64,000 nt of DNA from Anthopleura xanthogrammica (lineage: Eukaryota > Cnidaria > Anthozoa > Actiniaria > Actiniidae): the NCBI GenBank assembly GCA_964019055.1, contig OZ025217.1:5068617-5132616 (forward strand), given 5' to 3'. The position numbers were made by a program, and so were the translations under genes. Below, piece after piece: positions 1 through 13,000 of the stretch. The notes under the pieces are model-generated. The model made no database searches. It had not been told where the DNA came from and worked only from the letters and a program-made list of their open reading frames with translations. Each line of letters begins with the position of its first letter. The stretch's first letter is position 1.

Positions 1-2298
1 ATGATCAAGATAGAAGATTCTCTTTTCCGTCTCAGTTCATCGATATTTTTTTGGTAATTTAGAACAAAACATCAACTTTTTTTTATGCAGAAACCAGAAA
101 TTATAGCTTCGAAAACTAATCAGCTTATTATTTTTCAATACATCTTTCGGTAATTTCTTTGCACGCTTTCCATTACTGATTATTAGCTTAGCAATCCTCC
201 TGAGTGCTGCGTGGAGCAACGGACGACGAACACACGTAAGTTTTATTTGTTGTCAAATATCAGTCATAATTTTTCGCTTATCATAAAATCTATTACGAAT
301 TTAAATTTGTTAATAAGTTTTTCAGGCAAGTTTCGTCAAATATTTTCAAAAGAATTTTTCTAAATGATGATCTCAAATCGATTATTTTGTCAATTCTTTG
401 CTGGGGGATAATGCCTTCTTTCGCATAAATAGTTTATAAGGAATATTATTGTCAGAAAATATAAGCTTTTTCTGCCAAAAAAAGAAAAACAAATTTGATT
501 TTTCTTAGTTTGTGAAAATTGCTAACAGTTTTGTTTTCTTCGTCATGCAGTTAGTATATATTTAAGGTAAAAATACTGAATTATTTGGTTTCTATATCAT
601 GTTTATGCATTCTAATTTCAAATTTCAATTTTGCATTTCGATTAAGTTCGGATTAGCTGATGTGTTCGAAGAAATTGCTTTAGTAAACTCCAACTGAGAT
701 TGTAATCGATCTTCTTTAAAGCTTAAATTTCAAAACACCTTGTTACGAACTAGTAATTTTTCCTCTTCCTCTAGGATTTTCTCTGCCCAAATTATTATCT
801 AAAAGCCGGCAAAATTGACTTTTCATGTTGATTTTGTAGAGGGAAAATTCAAAATGTGGCGCCGGTGAAAATGTTCGCCGAGAGGAAGAAACGATAAAAG
901 CAAAACTTGCACGAAGTCTCGCGGCGTTGTACTCGAAACTAAAGCGACAAGGAAATACTAGGTATCCAAAAATGAAGATTACCTCCAAAGCAAAATAGAT
1001 TTTAACTCACTGAGAAGTAGAATTACAATCTTACTATGTCAAAGAAGGTTCCCTTTCATCACTAACAGCTGATAAAAGCCATAATTTTCTTCAATAAACA
1101 TTTAAGTTATTTGCTTTCATCAATGGAATTACTGGGAAGCATAAAGTTGTTAGGCGGCCAATGAAAATTTGTTGTAAAAATTGATTTTTGGCTTCAAATT
1201 AAAGCTGTAAAGGTCAAAATTATTTCATAATTGGATCAAATTTTACCTATTCAGTCTTGATCTATGTTGTCATTGTTTTAAAAAAAATATTTTAGTGCTC
1301 TGAAATTATGAAGTATATTGTCTCAGTAATTTTTGTAATTTCCTTCAACTTCCGGCCATATTGAATTTTTTTCTTTACTCTGCTAAATTTTTGTTTCTGA
1401 AACTTTAATCCCTTCAAATTAAAAAAGAATGAAATCTAAGATATAGAATTTTTTTTTTGTGAATTATGAGGTTCATTTGAAACAAGGAACATTTTCAAAC
1501 AACGTTTGAAAGTTCGGGAGTTCTATCTTTTGCTTGCAAATTATTTTAGTTCAAGTCTTTAATTTTATGCTAGTAATTAAGTATTTTTCAATCATTTGAA
1601 CTATAAATATCTTTAGTCTTCATTACCAATTAGAATTTAGACTGGAATTTCAAATTGAGATTATACTGAGATGAAAACTAAGAAAGATATCACAAATGTT
1701 ATAGAATCTGGAAAAATGACGCGGGAAAAACTCTATTATGCGATGCTGAAGTTCTCAGTACTAAGTTTTGCCAATAATAAATAATAATAATATTTTATTC
1801 AGGACGCAAATTATCAGTGACATAGAATAAAACATATAAGAGAGCCAAAGCAGAAACTAACACGCAGCTAAAATAAATAAATTAAATAAGCATCCTGAAA
1901 GGAAGTTTGGAGGTTAGCCCTATGTGAGAACTCCCGAAAACGCGAAACGTACACACAAACGAAGCAGCAGCAGTGATCTATGATCTATGTTCCGACCGTC
2001 ATCCCCAACCGACAGCGACGCAGTCCCGGACGGATACCCCAACCCACAACAGACAAGCTCTCAGCACGTTGAGACTACCGCCCAGGACGCGGCGCCGCCA
2101 GTCGGGAACGACGGTCGCAACATAGTCTGTCAACATTTTGTTGTGAAAACTGTTTATTCAAATCGCCTAAATTCTTGGAATTAATAATGAATTCTTTGCA
2201 CTGACGAGTCTGTCGTGTTCAGTTGCAAATGATCTTGTTCGAGGCATGACAAGAATTATTTTTAAAAAGAAGTGTCCGCAGTATATATCGTTTTGAAT

Positions 2299-2580
2299 CC
2301 CGGGGGTTCTTCGGGTCGTTTCATACGGGGATGTTCCGCCCGGACTCTCGACCCCTTACCCTTTCCTATACCAAATTTCAGCGAAAAAAGTACCCCTTTT
2401 ACATACCTTTTTGCCTGAAAAAGTACCCCTTTCATATAGCTTTGAAGAAAATCTACCCTTTTTATACCAAAACTCACAAATTTCCACCCCTTTGCTATAC
2501 GTGCGGCCTGAAAAAAGTACCCCTTTCGGGTGGAGCATCCCCGTATAGTCCATTATAGGGAGTACCCCCCCCCCCCGGGT
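2299..2580. mobile_element. Poly-G-ended MITE with CCCCTTT internal repeats
   Basis: The element starts CCCGGGGG and ends CCCCCGGG. Its imperfect terminal inverted repeats share TACGGGGATG followed by a CCACCC/CCGCCC word. Inside are at least five spaced copies of a word like AAAAGTACCCCTTT. Flanks TTTTGAAT (left) and TTTGGAAT (right) look like an 8-bp target duplication with one mismatch. It resembles the element nested at 32219-32579. The short open frames on both strands are just the repeats read in frame. Confidence 0.6.
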
Positions 2581-3798
2581 TTGGAATTCAGTGACACTCG
2601 TGCTGCTTCAGTCTTCCTTCCACGACCGCTAGTAACTGAAGTTCCTATGCACACCGGCTAAGATGAGGTTACATCTGATGTCATTGATGCTAAGCAGATG
2701 AAACTAGCTCAGTAAGTCTTTTATATTTTCCCCCGTTCAATAATGTAGTAGATCTACACCAGAAGTATAAAGCTTAGCATCAGGTGGCATCGGACTTCAA
2801 ACCGCGCGTTCAATACGCACTACAAAATATAGACTTTCTACATCAGTTTATCAGTCAAAGCAATGGTTATTTACCTTTTCATCATAGGTTCTTAATCCGC
2901 ACCCTTAAGAACTACAGGTCCGGATATTATTTTTATGTATACAGAAGTGACTTCTAAATGGGTCTTTTAAGGGCACGATGAATACGATGCATGCACCGTC
3001 GCTTGACGTACCGCGGAAGCCATTCAATAGTTATGTGCATGTCCTGCTTAGAACCACTTTGTAAGATGAGATAAAACTATTGAGACAATTTGAGCTTTTT
3101 GTATTTTTATTGTATTTTTGCATCATTATTTATTTTTTTATTTCTTATTGAACTTTCTTCTATTCTCTTTTTCTTTTCTTTTCTTCTTTCTTTCAGTTCT
3201 TTACTTTTCTATTTTTGTTCATTTAGTTCTCTTAATTTCTTATCATTCAATTATTATTTTCCAAATTAATTATTTGTTTTACCTCTCTCATCACTCGTCT
3301 TTCCGCTTCCCCTTTCAGAAAGAAGGAAAAAAACTAGAATTACGTACTCGATTACTGACTATGGCAGATTTTATTACCGTCTGCACTTTATAGAATGGAT
3401 CAAATTTTGTCAGTCTAAAAAGCATAATCTCGTTTATTATATCCACTTTGGAATCACTAGCAAATCCTGTAATCTGATTGGCTCTCAGTAGATTGATTCA
3501 AGCACGAATCGCACTATTTTGAGTCCGAATCGCACTATTTTGAGTCCGAATCGCATCTTTTTGTCAGCCAATCACAATCCAACACTAGAAAAGGTAACCA
3601 ATCAGATTACAGGATTGTATGTAATCAGCCAATCAGATTACAGCAAATAAGGAACATAAAATGTAGCTTTTCTCAAGTTTGACTGGAATTTTTTGTTACA
3701 AAAAGAAACAAAATACTGGCTATTTGTGAATAAATACTTTTGTATTTATCACAAATTTAGTGTCTATCTAGTATGATTTCAAAATGGATATAATAAAG

Positions 3799-3940
3799 TG
3801 ATAATTGAACTTTGTGTCGTGCAATTTTGGTCTGATATCAAACTTGCGATTACAAATCACACTCCCGCTACGCGGTCGTGTGATTTTGTTATCGCGCGTT
3901 TGATATCAGACCAAATTGCACTCCACTTAGTTCAATTACC
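3799..3940. repeat. Foldback repeat (GATAATTGAACT type)
   Basis: Left arm begins ATAATTGAAC and includes TTTTGGTCTGATATCA; the right arm carries the complement and ends TTCAATTACC. The arms are about 60 bp and imperfect. The centre has the small palindrome CCGCTACGCGG-like. This is a non-coding MITE or foldback. Confidence 0.6.
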
Positions 3941-4958
3941 ATTATTAAATAGATGTCCTTAAATTTTCTTCCCTTTGCATGGCCGTTTCTAGTTATAGAA
4001 GACCGAGCGCTATCTGCATAAAAAAAAAGTCAACAATGGAGAGCTAGTGAATTTGTCAATCACTTTACGTTTACTCTAACTTCCTGGACAATCTGTTTGG
4101 TTAGCTCAACGCATTTTTTAAAACGTTAACACAATTTTAACTTTCTTTTAGGCTTGAGGTTTCAGGAGCAAAGTTCCAAATACCACGAGCATTAACATGT
4201 ATTTATCCTTAAATGCAAACGCTCTTTTCCGCCAGAACCGGTTGACAATGTAGCCAAAAGCGGCTTATATGAATAGAAACATCTTCTAACTTGATCATTT
4301 CACAAATTGCCAAAACCACAAGTATAAGACGGATCTTAAGACATTAAGTAACCTGTTGAGGCTAAACAATTATCATTTAAGAAGCCAACCATGTCTCGGT
4401 TCTAGTATAACAAGTGCTCAATTATTCATGAGAAATTCTGGGACATTTTCTTTGTCGGCTATAATGAAGTACACTTTTTACCAATTTTGTGGCTTTCTAC
4501 AATGAGGAAAACTATCCATAACTTCAAAATTCACGGCGAAAAAAGTTAGAGAAGAAAAATGAATCTAAACCACATCTGGGATTACCGTAAGTCTGTATTT
4601 TTCGCTGCCAAATTTGCATCTTAAATCAGTACAGACAATTCTGCTCTCGTGAATTAATTCTCTTCCTCGGTTTGCCTAAGTAGGCTTTCTCCAAGTGGTT
4701 AACCGCATCAATCCATGAAAAAACAATTTATACTTTAATTATTGTAATACTCTAATTCATCAGTATTGCAAATACAATACGACGCTCGGTAAAAATCTAG
4801 CGAAGTCATTTTTTTCAAGCGTTTTTGTTTTGTTTACAGGCATAACTCAACTTACAGCAGAATCAACTCTTATATATTATAGAAGATGGATGAAATTGCA
4901 GCAATTTGAGGTGAACATGTTTTGTCCTTCAACTTTTCTTGGCTGAAGAGTTACGAAG

Positions 4959-7900
4959 ATGGCCGCTGATTCGACGTTTACTATGCTTGTAAGAAGAGTT
5001 TTTCTACTGCTAATACTTTTTATCTATGTCACAAAAGGGTAAGTGTGATATAATACTTGTGCATTTTTTTATACATTATCAAACCTTTGATTACGGTTAA
5101 AATAAGATTCTCAATTCTAATTAATTGCACCGACTTAATTCTTGGAAGCAAAACAGCTCAAAGAAACAACCCAAGTTTGAGATGCAAGGAAATAATTCAG
5201 TCTAAAAACTCTCTTCTCTTTTTAGCTTGGAAACAATATATTAAATTCATTATTCTTTCTTCTAATGAAGTGATATCTGTGACAACTTAAGATAAGAGCT
5301 CTGTCAGAGGTCCTTAGCTATTCCGCCATGAAACAACTCAAATATTTCAAAGATGGTTATAAATTTATGTTTTGCAAAACATAGATTTTCCGAACGGCTT
5401 TACTAAACTTCAAACTCAATACTGACTCCACTGGTGTAATTTTGTTGAAAAAAAAAGTTTATTCACTGTTGCGTAATAATTCGTCTATTCGTCTATTCTA
5501 TTTTTGGTCTTCAAAATGTTATGACAACCAAAACTACGGGAACGTTTTAGAATATTTCCTTTATTCATAAAAAACAGCAGTCAAATTGAAAGATTTCAAA
5601 TGGCCGCCTTCGTCTTCTTTTTTCACCTTAGCTTCTTTCGCTTACGAGATTAACATTTCAGTTTACCTCGCATATAGGAAAATTAAAATTGCAAAATGAA
5701 ATTTTTATCTTTGATAAACAAGAAATACTAAACCAATAATTGTTTTGGTAATGCATAATTTACACCAACAATTTAATTTGGCATACATGTTTTAATTCAT
5801 TTATAGATTTTATCATTTTTTACGACACGAATAGGGACCTATAAATTGGAATGATGCAGAAAGCTGTTTTCTAGATATCAAAAATCAGTCGAAAAACTTA
5901 TAGTTGCATGCACTTTATTGGTATCAACATAAAATAGTCGTTATACGTGTACGAAATGTTACGATAGCTGTTAACCTTGCCGCAGAATCTAAATTTTATT
6001 ATACCCTGTAATCGAAAAAACTGAAATAAGGAATTCAATTCTAATTAGATATAAGCTGAATCTAAACTGTACTGTAAAGTCTGCCTAAGTTTGAAGATTT
6101 CTGTACCAAACCTGATGAGAGAGCTGGTTTGAAGTTCGTTTTTTCATTCTTATATAATTTAAACTGTACAACTGTAAAGTCTACCTAAGTTTGAAGATTT
6201 CTGTAGCAAACCTGATGAAGGAGGTTGATGAAGTTAGTTTTTCATTAGACTATATTTTGATGCGAAAACGACATACGGTTTTAATTGCAGTTTCATAATC
6301 ACTGTCGTAATTAGTGTGTATACAAACAGAAGATTCGAAAACCGGCTTTTAAACCCCCGCCATGATGTCCATATGTTGGCCAGCGTGATATCAGTTGTTG
6401 CTATATACAACCCTAATTACTTGGCCTCTTTATTGAAAAGTATCCTGGAAAGAGTTTTATTAAAACTTTTTAATTTTATCTATCTTTATTCAATTTATCA
6501 TATCTTGAAATACCATCCCAGTGGTGGATCCAGAATGATTTCAAGGGGGTGACTGGTACCTAGCAGGGCATCACTTGGTGTCTTTTTTGGTCTTATCTTA
6601 TCCTTTATTCTTATTATATTCAACTCCAAGGGGGTGACTAGTCACCCAATTCACCCCCTGGATCTGCCCTTGCATCCATACTTAGTTATGACTAACGTCC
6701 GAAATATATTACAAACTTTTTTACAGCGTTTAAGTTTCCTTCTTATTAACTTGCTGTACGTATTGACGCCCTGCAAGTGACTTCAAAGCAGCTCAATTTG
6801 GAGGACAAAACAAAAGAATTTCAATCTCCTGAGAATTGGAAGTCTATTGTTTTGTCCTCCAAATTGAGCTGCATTCCGAAGTGCTGCAAGGAATCTATTG
6901 CACCAACCATGCTCTCTTGCGTGCACCAACGCAGTCCAAACTAGTAACCGCTAGTCATCATCAGCTTAAAACTGACCAGTTTTTTAAGTCATCATATCAA
7001 TATACCTGCATTGATTGTGACCGTTAAACTCGAATTTGCTGCATTTCCCAGTAAAGGTCTTTCGAAAACTGTTCTCACTTTCACAGTGGCTTTAGTTCCA
7101 AGGTTTTCCAAACCACTCTTACAGATTGCTAGAACGAGAACTAAGAAAAGTTTTGCGATGTATTCCCAATTATTAATTTATCATTAAATATACCATTAAT
7201 TATTCTTGGCCATTCCAATCCGTAGTTCCAATTCATGTGCGCAGCAAGGAAAAAATGGAAAAATGGAGAACGTCACAGAAATAATCCAGTATATCCTGTC
7301 GAAGACCAACCATAAACTCTGCAGGCCGATCACTAATGGTAAGACATGAGATCACGTGACTCCTGTCATCAGGGGCACGTGACTTTTAAGTACTTGAAAT
7401 GTACATATGTAGGTGCCACGTGACATGTCTGTGCCATGTGATGTGTCACGTGACTAAGGCAAATATAGTAGTAAGTAGAAAATTCCCTGGTGAACGAGGT
7501 TTACTGTCGCATGCTAAAGGGCTCATTAAGGTGACTGCCTACTTTTGAACGCTCAATTTGAGCCCACGATGAGCGCGCGCACAAAAACCGCTGAATAAAA
7601 TAAGATATAATAACCATACACTTCAACAGCGCAAAACTCGCGCGTAGGCATCCATTAAATGCTGATTATCTCGAAAACGAGCGCGGGACACCCCATTTGT
7701 CTTTTCATATTCGGAATCAGCATTAAAGTTCACTTTAAAAAATCGTAGTTTAAAAAAAAGTTAATTTTTTTTTCCAAAAGTAGCCAGTCACCTTAAGTGA
7801 CAATATTCGAAGTAATTTGCTTCTCTAGCTTTTCTGCAAGTAGAAATTTTCTCCTTTGGAAAATAATTTTCTTGTCATGTAAAAAATACTGCATTGTTCC

Positions 7901-10123
7901 TGCCCTTAAACATGGCTGCCGTGAGAACCCTCTATTACGCATGCGTGAAATTGTGGCATGATTGCTGTTGAACCCCTACCCGTTCCCCACCCCCACCCCA
8001 CCCATGCCGTACGTAATAAGCATTTTATACTTCAAATTGAGTTGAAAAAATGGCTAGGCGTTCGTGAAGCATGCGCGACAAAGAAATTGAGGGCAGGAAT
8101 CTGCCAGCATGCGGAGAGAAGAACCCTTCTTGTATAGCTTCTAGAATTATTTATTGATCACTAATATTAGCAGGACAGGGTGTATCTAGCCAGGTTCTGT
8201 TATATTTGGGTAGAGCGAATAACACCTTCTTTCAGGAACCTTGTATCTTTGTATATTATATTAGCCGGTTGGTTTTCAAAGCAGACAAGCTCGTCATCTG
8301 TTGATCAGTTAAAAAAAATTGAAAGTTTTCTTAATTGTGCAGATAAATTTTTTAAGATAAGGCATAACAAAGCAAAGTTACCTTCAAGTTCATAAATATT
8401 GAAGTGAATGCAAAAAAATGCCAACAACATTCGTTTCCAGGCTCTCATCCGAAAACCTTTATCACGTGACTGGTTGCAAACATCATTTCTGTTTTCAACC
8501 TTGAAGAAAAGAGAAAAAAACTCACTGGCCAGTAACTCCAAAATGATTTCAGATTTGCTTTAAAAATTAAAGCAAAAGTCTTGGCAAATTAAAACTGCAT
8601 TAAGGGAGAATCCAATATTTCATGGTGTCAGAATACATACCTTTCCAAAGGCTATTTTGTTTTTACTTTTTAACATGTTTTACTTGTAGCCTTGTAACTT
8701 TGCTTGAACTTTCCTCCCTCTGTATGAGTACTGAGAGGAAAGTCTCGAATTCTTAGGGTTGACGTCATAGTAAGAAATGCGCGAGGGCTCGAGGTCCGAA
8801 ACATACGTAACAAGACGCACGCATGCGCAATATGCTTTATTCATTTAAGACACATGCGCGACGTTTTTTACCTAAGGAATGCTAGTCAACTACAATGCAC
8901 TGCGCGCCTATATCATTGTTTACATACGAAATTTATCTTAGATTCGTTGCCAAAATTTATAAAACCTTACGAAAAGCATAAAATAGCTACTTATCATTAC
9001 ATCTTGATGGTTTCAAAACGTCTAGCTTGAATAACAAGACCGATGGAACTGGATTCCCAAACTTCACCTACAATACCGCCATTTTGCCTGGCAGAGAATG
9101 TTTTTTTTAGAATTGTTTTCAGCTCGCAGGACATTGTAGTTGACTAGGATTCTTTAATGAAATTCTTCTGATATCAAATTGAAGTTTACTTTTACTACCA
9201 ATGTGTTCTAAACTTGTTCTTTCTCTTTAGTCGAAAAAGGAAATGCACCGTTGGTTGTAAAGACAGACATTAAACTCGTCTCCGTTGGGGATTTCAGAGA
9301 AGCAGATATGGTAAGTATCAATAAATAGTAAAAAAATTATCTAGAACATTCTAGAAAAATATCGATTCTAAAGAGTTTCCGGTTTCTAGAAACACACAGC
9401 TCTAGAAACTTCTAGAACGAAAAATCCTTTAAACGGCGTAACCAAATACTAAATAGAAAGTTCTAGAAATTTGTGCACACTAGTGTTGAAAATTATAGAA
9501 CCTTCTAGACTGAGGTAAACTGATTCTGTATATGTTCCAAATACGGGAAATGAACTATTTCCGGATCCGGTTTCTAGAAACACACAGTTCTAAAATCTTC
9601 AAGAAAACCCCTCTTAATGTAACCAAACAATGATATCTAAACTTCTCGTTTACTTTTACCTTACCTCTTTGCATACTACTCTCTTATTTTTTCCAGTCTC
9701 AGCCCACCTTTCCCTCCCCCAGTTTTAAGGGTTCTCCGTGGCCCTAGTTTTAATATTCTTTAATCCCAAAATTATCTATCACCAAAGCTGGTTGATTGAT
9801 CATGATGCTCTGATCTTTGCTAATTTGCTAATGATTGTGACTCTTTTTCCAAAGCAATTCACAATAGAGATGTATTTTCGCCAATCCTGGCGGGATCCTC
9901 GCCTAGCGTTTGGTCTAACTGGCAACACTACCATCCCTAGCGTCACGCTGAATGGAGAACTCAGTGACACTTTGTGGCAGCCTGATACCTTCTTTGAGAA
10001 TGAGGTGGAAGGCAAAATACATGGTTTGACAATGAAGAATAAATACATGAGAATATACAATAATGGGGATGTCCTGACTAGTACCAGGTGAGCTACACAA
10101 ACAAACACTACTAGAAAGAAACA

Positions 10124-10186
<63 letters not shown>

Positions 10187-10189
10187 GGC

Positions 10190-10257
<68 letters not shown>

Positions 10258-12925
10258 TATTTTGGTTATTTTTACATTTTCATAAGTGTGGATAAAAAGG
10301 ATATATTATTAGATATTATATTAAATACACACTGTTATTCTTTTCCAATCTAGAATAACGTTGGTGTGCTCTTGTCCAATGGATTTCCGTAAGTTTCCCA
10401 TGGACGAGCAGGAATGTGGAATATATTTTGCAAGTTGTAAGTACAGTCCCATTATTAGTCAACTATAAAATAGATAAGTCAACTACAAAAGGCTGTTAAT
10501 GGCGAATCGTACCATTGTCTCAAATCCCAAACAATTACTTTTTAAAGATCCGCTGTGCTACTTGATTACAGGCTCATTTACTCAGCCTCATTTCAGTGTT
10601 GAAATATTCACAAATACCAAAAATAAAGAAAAAATGCCGAACGGCCTCAATAGCATTTTTGATCACTTGTCATTTTCTAGAGTATAATTTCTTTGTTAAA
10701 TGGTTGCGCAATCACAAACACATGAAAATGGATACAATTCAGAAATCTTATTCTCAAGAGAATGACACGTGGTCTGAAATGGAAAAAAAATACGCCCAAG
10801 TACGGGTCAAATGAAATACGGTTTTTTAAGAATCATACGAGTGAGGCTATCGGGTCGATACAATGCTTGTTGTCTCATTTGCATCTTATTTGCATGCATC
10901 CGTAATAATAGCTATTATTGACAAAGACGTGGCGGCCATGTTGGTGGTATAGAAAATGGATGCTAATGAGAATTATTTTGTTAAATGACCACCAAGATGG
11001 CCGCGATGACGTAACGTGCAATCGAATAATTTGAATTTTCCCCTTTGCTTTCACAAGTGACTGAGTTGCATTTCTCGTCTCTGTTTTCTTTTGTTTTCTA
11101 AGATGGTTACACTACAAGAGACATTATTTACGATTGGGAGTCTCAGCACGAAACATGGAACGGGAAGCAAGAGATTCCTCAGTTTGTTCTACGAGATATT
11201 GCGATGGTTAACAAGACACAACAGTTCTTAACAGGTGTGTTTGTGTTTCTTAGAGCACTATAAGTAATAGTACTACTCGGAAATCTGAAGTTCACTTATC
11301 CATAAGTAAAAAAATGAATATTTAATTCATGATGTCTTTACTTTTCCGGCCCCTGATCCCTGTGGGCTATACGACCCTGCCAAGAGAGTTAAATAACAAA
11401 AAAAAAAGACCTGGGGCCATGCATGTTGGTGCAAGGTATTGCTTCATCACTTGATACCATTCCTCTCATCTCTATCGACACGAGTGAAAAACGCACTGCG
11501 CTTGCTCGGAAGTTCGTCGTGTTTACAAAAAAAACCATTGGAGATTTACCGGCGTTGAGTAAATCTCTAAAGTTAAGGCCGTTCGTGGAAAGTTAGTGCT
11601 TATTTTTTCCTGACACATTACTTTAGTTGTTTTCTTTCCCTGGTCAAATAATATGAGAGAAATTCCCGTAATATAACACATGTAAATCTCCAATGGTTTT
11701 CTTCGTAAACTCGACTTGTCTATGAATTTTCTGCCGAACTTCCGAGCATGCGCAGTGCGTTTTTCACTCGTGTCATCTCTAACACATACAATTAGTTGTT
11801 AAATTAAGCTTCATTTATCAAAATTAGGAGTGTTTTCTTCTCTTGGTATCAAGCTGAGCCTCACTCGTCGACTCGGCCACTACATCACAAGAGTCTACAT
11901 CCCCGCTATTCTTATCGTCATGTTGTCGTGGCTGTCATTCTACGTCGACAGGCATTCGGCTCCCGCTCGTGTATCACTCGGGATTACGACAGTTCTAACA
12001 ATGACTACCCTTCTTATTGGCATAGGACAGGGATCCATGCCTGTTGTTTCGTATGTCAAGGCTTTGGACTGGTATTTATTTGTGTCGTATTTTATGGTAT
12101 TTGCTGCTTTTGCGGAGTATGCAGTCATTAATTACAGGGACAAAGCGTATTCCTTGGAAATGATAATGAAGCAGAGAAGAGAAACGACGAAAAAATCTGA
12201 ACAAAATGGTGTAGCAGGCAAGGTAAGAAATTGAACCTAATGCAATATTAAATCAGGCCCGTAGCTAGGGGATGTACGGGGTGCATTTGCTTCCCCTACA
12301 GGCCCCAAAAGTCCGCCGGTGCGTTTTGGTACTAACATAACTAGGTCTAGTATAGAATAGAGGCTTTGCACCATCACGTGATGGCAGCCATGACAGGAGG
12401 CAGGAACCATTGAATCTGGTCTAATCTGATTTACATGAGAAAGAATTCAGTTCAGTTCCCAGGAGAAAAAGACTATATTGTTGTGCCTCCTGTCATGGCT
12501 GCCATCACGTGATGGTGCAAAGCCTCTATACCTAAAAAAAAAAACTGACCCACGACAGAAAGCGAAAGCATCTATCCATGGCCCGTCAAAAGTCAGGCAG
12601 ATATTTTCTCCTTCCTGGCCGGTTGTCACTATAAAGCAAAATTTTATTCAGATTTTATAAAGAATTTTTTTAATTTCAGGATACTAAACCAGCAGAAACA
12701 CCAGACACCATCTACTCAAACGCCATTCCTCAGGAAGCTTTTGACTTCTTAGACATTCCTCCTTCATCGTCACAACACACTAAAAGACTAGGGATTCTGG
12801 AGTGGATTAACGAATCCCTTTCTCCTCCTGAGAAAATCGATAATTTAGCTAAAAAGATATTTCCCCTGCTTTATATCTTGTTTAATATAGTCTACTGGCT
12901 GTATTATCTAGTGTTTGCAAGGTAG
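4959..12925 (+). CDS. Cys-loop ligand-gated ion channel subunit (GABA-A/glycine receptor type)
   Basis: Pentameric anion-channel subunit for the plasma membrane. Eight exons: 4959-5038, 7226-7338, 9231-9310, 9855-10087, 10354-10436, 11103-11234, 11828-12222, 12680-12925; phases agree and give 453 residues. Residues 1-27 form a signal peptide. The ligand-binding domain has a GABA-A-like loop D (RQSWRDPRL), LWQPDTFFENE, and the Cys-loop C176-C190 with exactly 13 residues between. M1 is about 258-280. PARV at 286-289 begins M2, the hallmark of anion-selective members, with Thr at 6'. M3 is about 318-341 and M4 about 433-451, just before the C-terminal Arg. N-glycosylation sites NVT, NTT and NKT are present. 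There is no second glycine-receptor disulfide in the pre-M1 region, which favours a GABA-A-like subunit. Ligand cannot be told from sequence. Intron 4 holds a (CAGA)n tract; introns 6 and 7 hold MITEs. Confidence 0.9.
6518..6675. repeat. Possible hAT-type MITE relic
   Basis: Starts CAGTGGTGGATCCAGA and ends near CCCCTGGATCTGCCC, an imperfect inverted pair typical of hAT non-autonomous ends. The word AGGGGGTGACT occurs twice inside. It lies in intron 1 of the receptor gene. No clear 8-bp target duplication was found. Confidence 0.4.
6788..6872. repeat. Short hairpin repeat in receptor intron 1
   Basis: GCAGCTCAATTTGGAGGACA at the left is perfectly complemented at the right, with arms of about 26 bp and a 33-bp loop. 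A small non-coding foldback. Confidence 0.6.
7530..7792. mobile_element. TTAA-flanked MITE, copy 1
   Basis: Terminal inverted repeats begin GGTGACTG and end CAGTCACC, extended to about 17 bp (GGTGACTGCCTACTTTTG). Both ends are bordered by TTAA (7526-7529 and 7793-7796), the target duplication of piggyBac and Kolobok superfamilies. Internal words (GAGCCCACGATG, GCGCGCGCACAAAAA, CGAAAACGAGC) recur in opposite orientation in 52915-53546, which makes this a shorter relative. No coding capacity. Confidence 0.65.
8877..9152. repeat. MITE with 21-bp inverted ends
   Basis: GAATGCTAGTCAACTACAATG at the left matches CATTGTAGTTGACTAGGATTC reversed at the right with one insertion/mismatch. It lies in receptor intron 2 directly before exon 3. 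No coding frame. Confidence 0.55.
10125..10257 (+). repeat. (CAGA)n microsatellite
   Basis: About 33 tandem CAGA units with one CAGG interruption. The run starts about 38 bp after the donor of receptor exon 4 (10087). Confidence 0.95.
11477..11774. repeat. MITE in receptor intron 6
   Basis: Inverted arms of roughly 90 bp. The left begins GACACGAGTGAAAAACGCAC and the right ends GTGCGTTTTTCACTCGTGTC; CCATTGGAGATTTAC near the arm tips is also complemented. Non-coding foldback or MITE. Confidence 0.6.
12356..12530. repeat. MITE with 45-bp inverted repeats in receptor intron 7
   Basis: The left arm contains GAGGCTTTGCACC, the palindrome CCATCACGTGATGG, and GCAGCCATGACAGGAGGCA. The right arm is an almost perfect complement. 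No reading frame of interest. Confidence 0.7.
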
Positions 12926-12967
12926 GAGAGAGTCAAAAGGTTATACGACTTTATACAGACCTTTTTT

Positions 12968-13000
12968 ACTCCGACGAAGGACTAGCGTCCGAAACGTCAG
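12968..13000 (+). repeat. Hammerhead-like hairpin motif, copy 1
   Basis: Reads CCGACGA, then A, a GGAC/GTCC stem with a four-base loop, then GAAAC and GTCAG. The order CTGANGA-stem-GAAAC is that of a hammerhead ribozyme core, but the first box has C for T and one extra base sits before the stem. A near-identical copy lies on the other strand at 31063-31095. Confidence 0.5.

Larger units (their letters stand above)
1..4958. other. Gene-poor, repeat-rich 5' flank
   Basis: No convincing exon is seen here. The sequence is AT-rich. Around 1780-2190 an ATA-rich run with TTTTATTC is followed by a locally GC-rich stretch with a 65-codon open frame of no recognisable family; it may be a transposon remnant. 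3118-3330 is a T-rich low-complexity tract whose open frame is only phenylalanine- and leucine-rich noise. 3460-3640 has repeated CCAATCAGATTACAG-type words in both orientations. The poly-G element and the foldback near 3800 are listed separately. Confidence 0.6.

Noticed and set aside
3118..3393. 91-codon Phe/Leu-rich frame resembling a membrane protein
   Set aside because: A T-rich low-complexity tract read in frame; no charged flanks or family match.
7226..7244. Alternative receptor exon 2 acceptor at 7244 (GCGCAG)
   Set aside because: Starting exon 2 at 7245 would put it out of phase with exon 1; the acceptor at 7225 keeps the frame.
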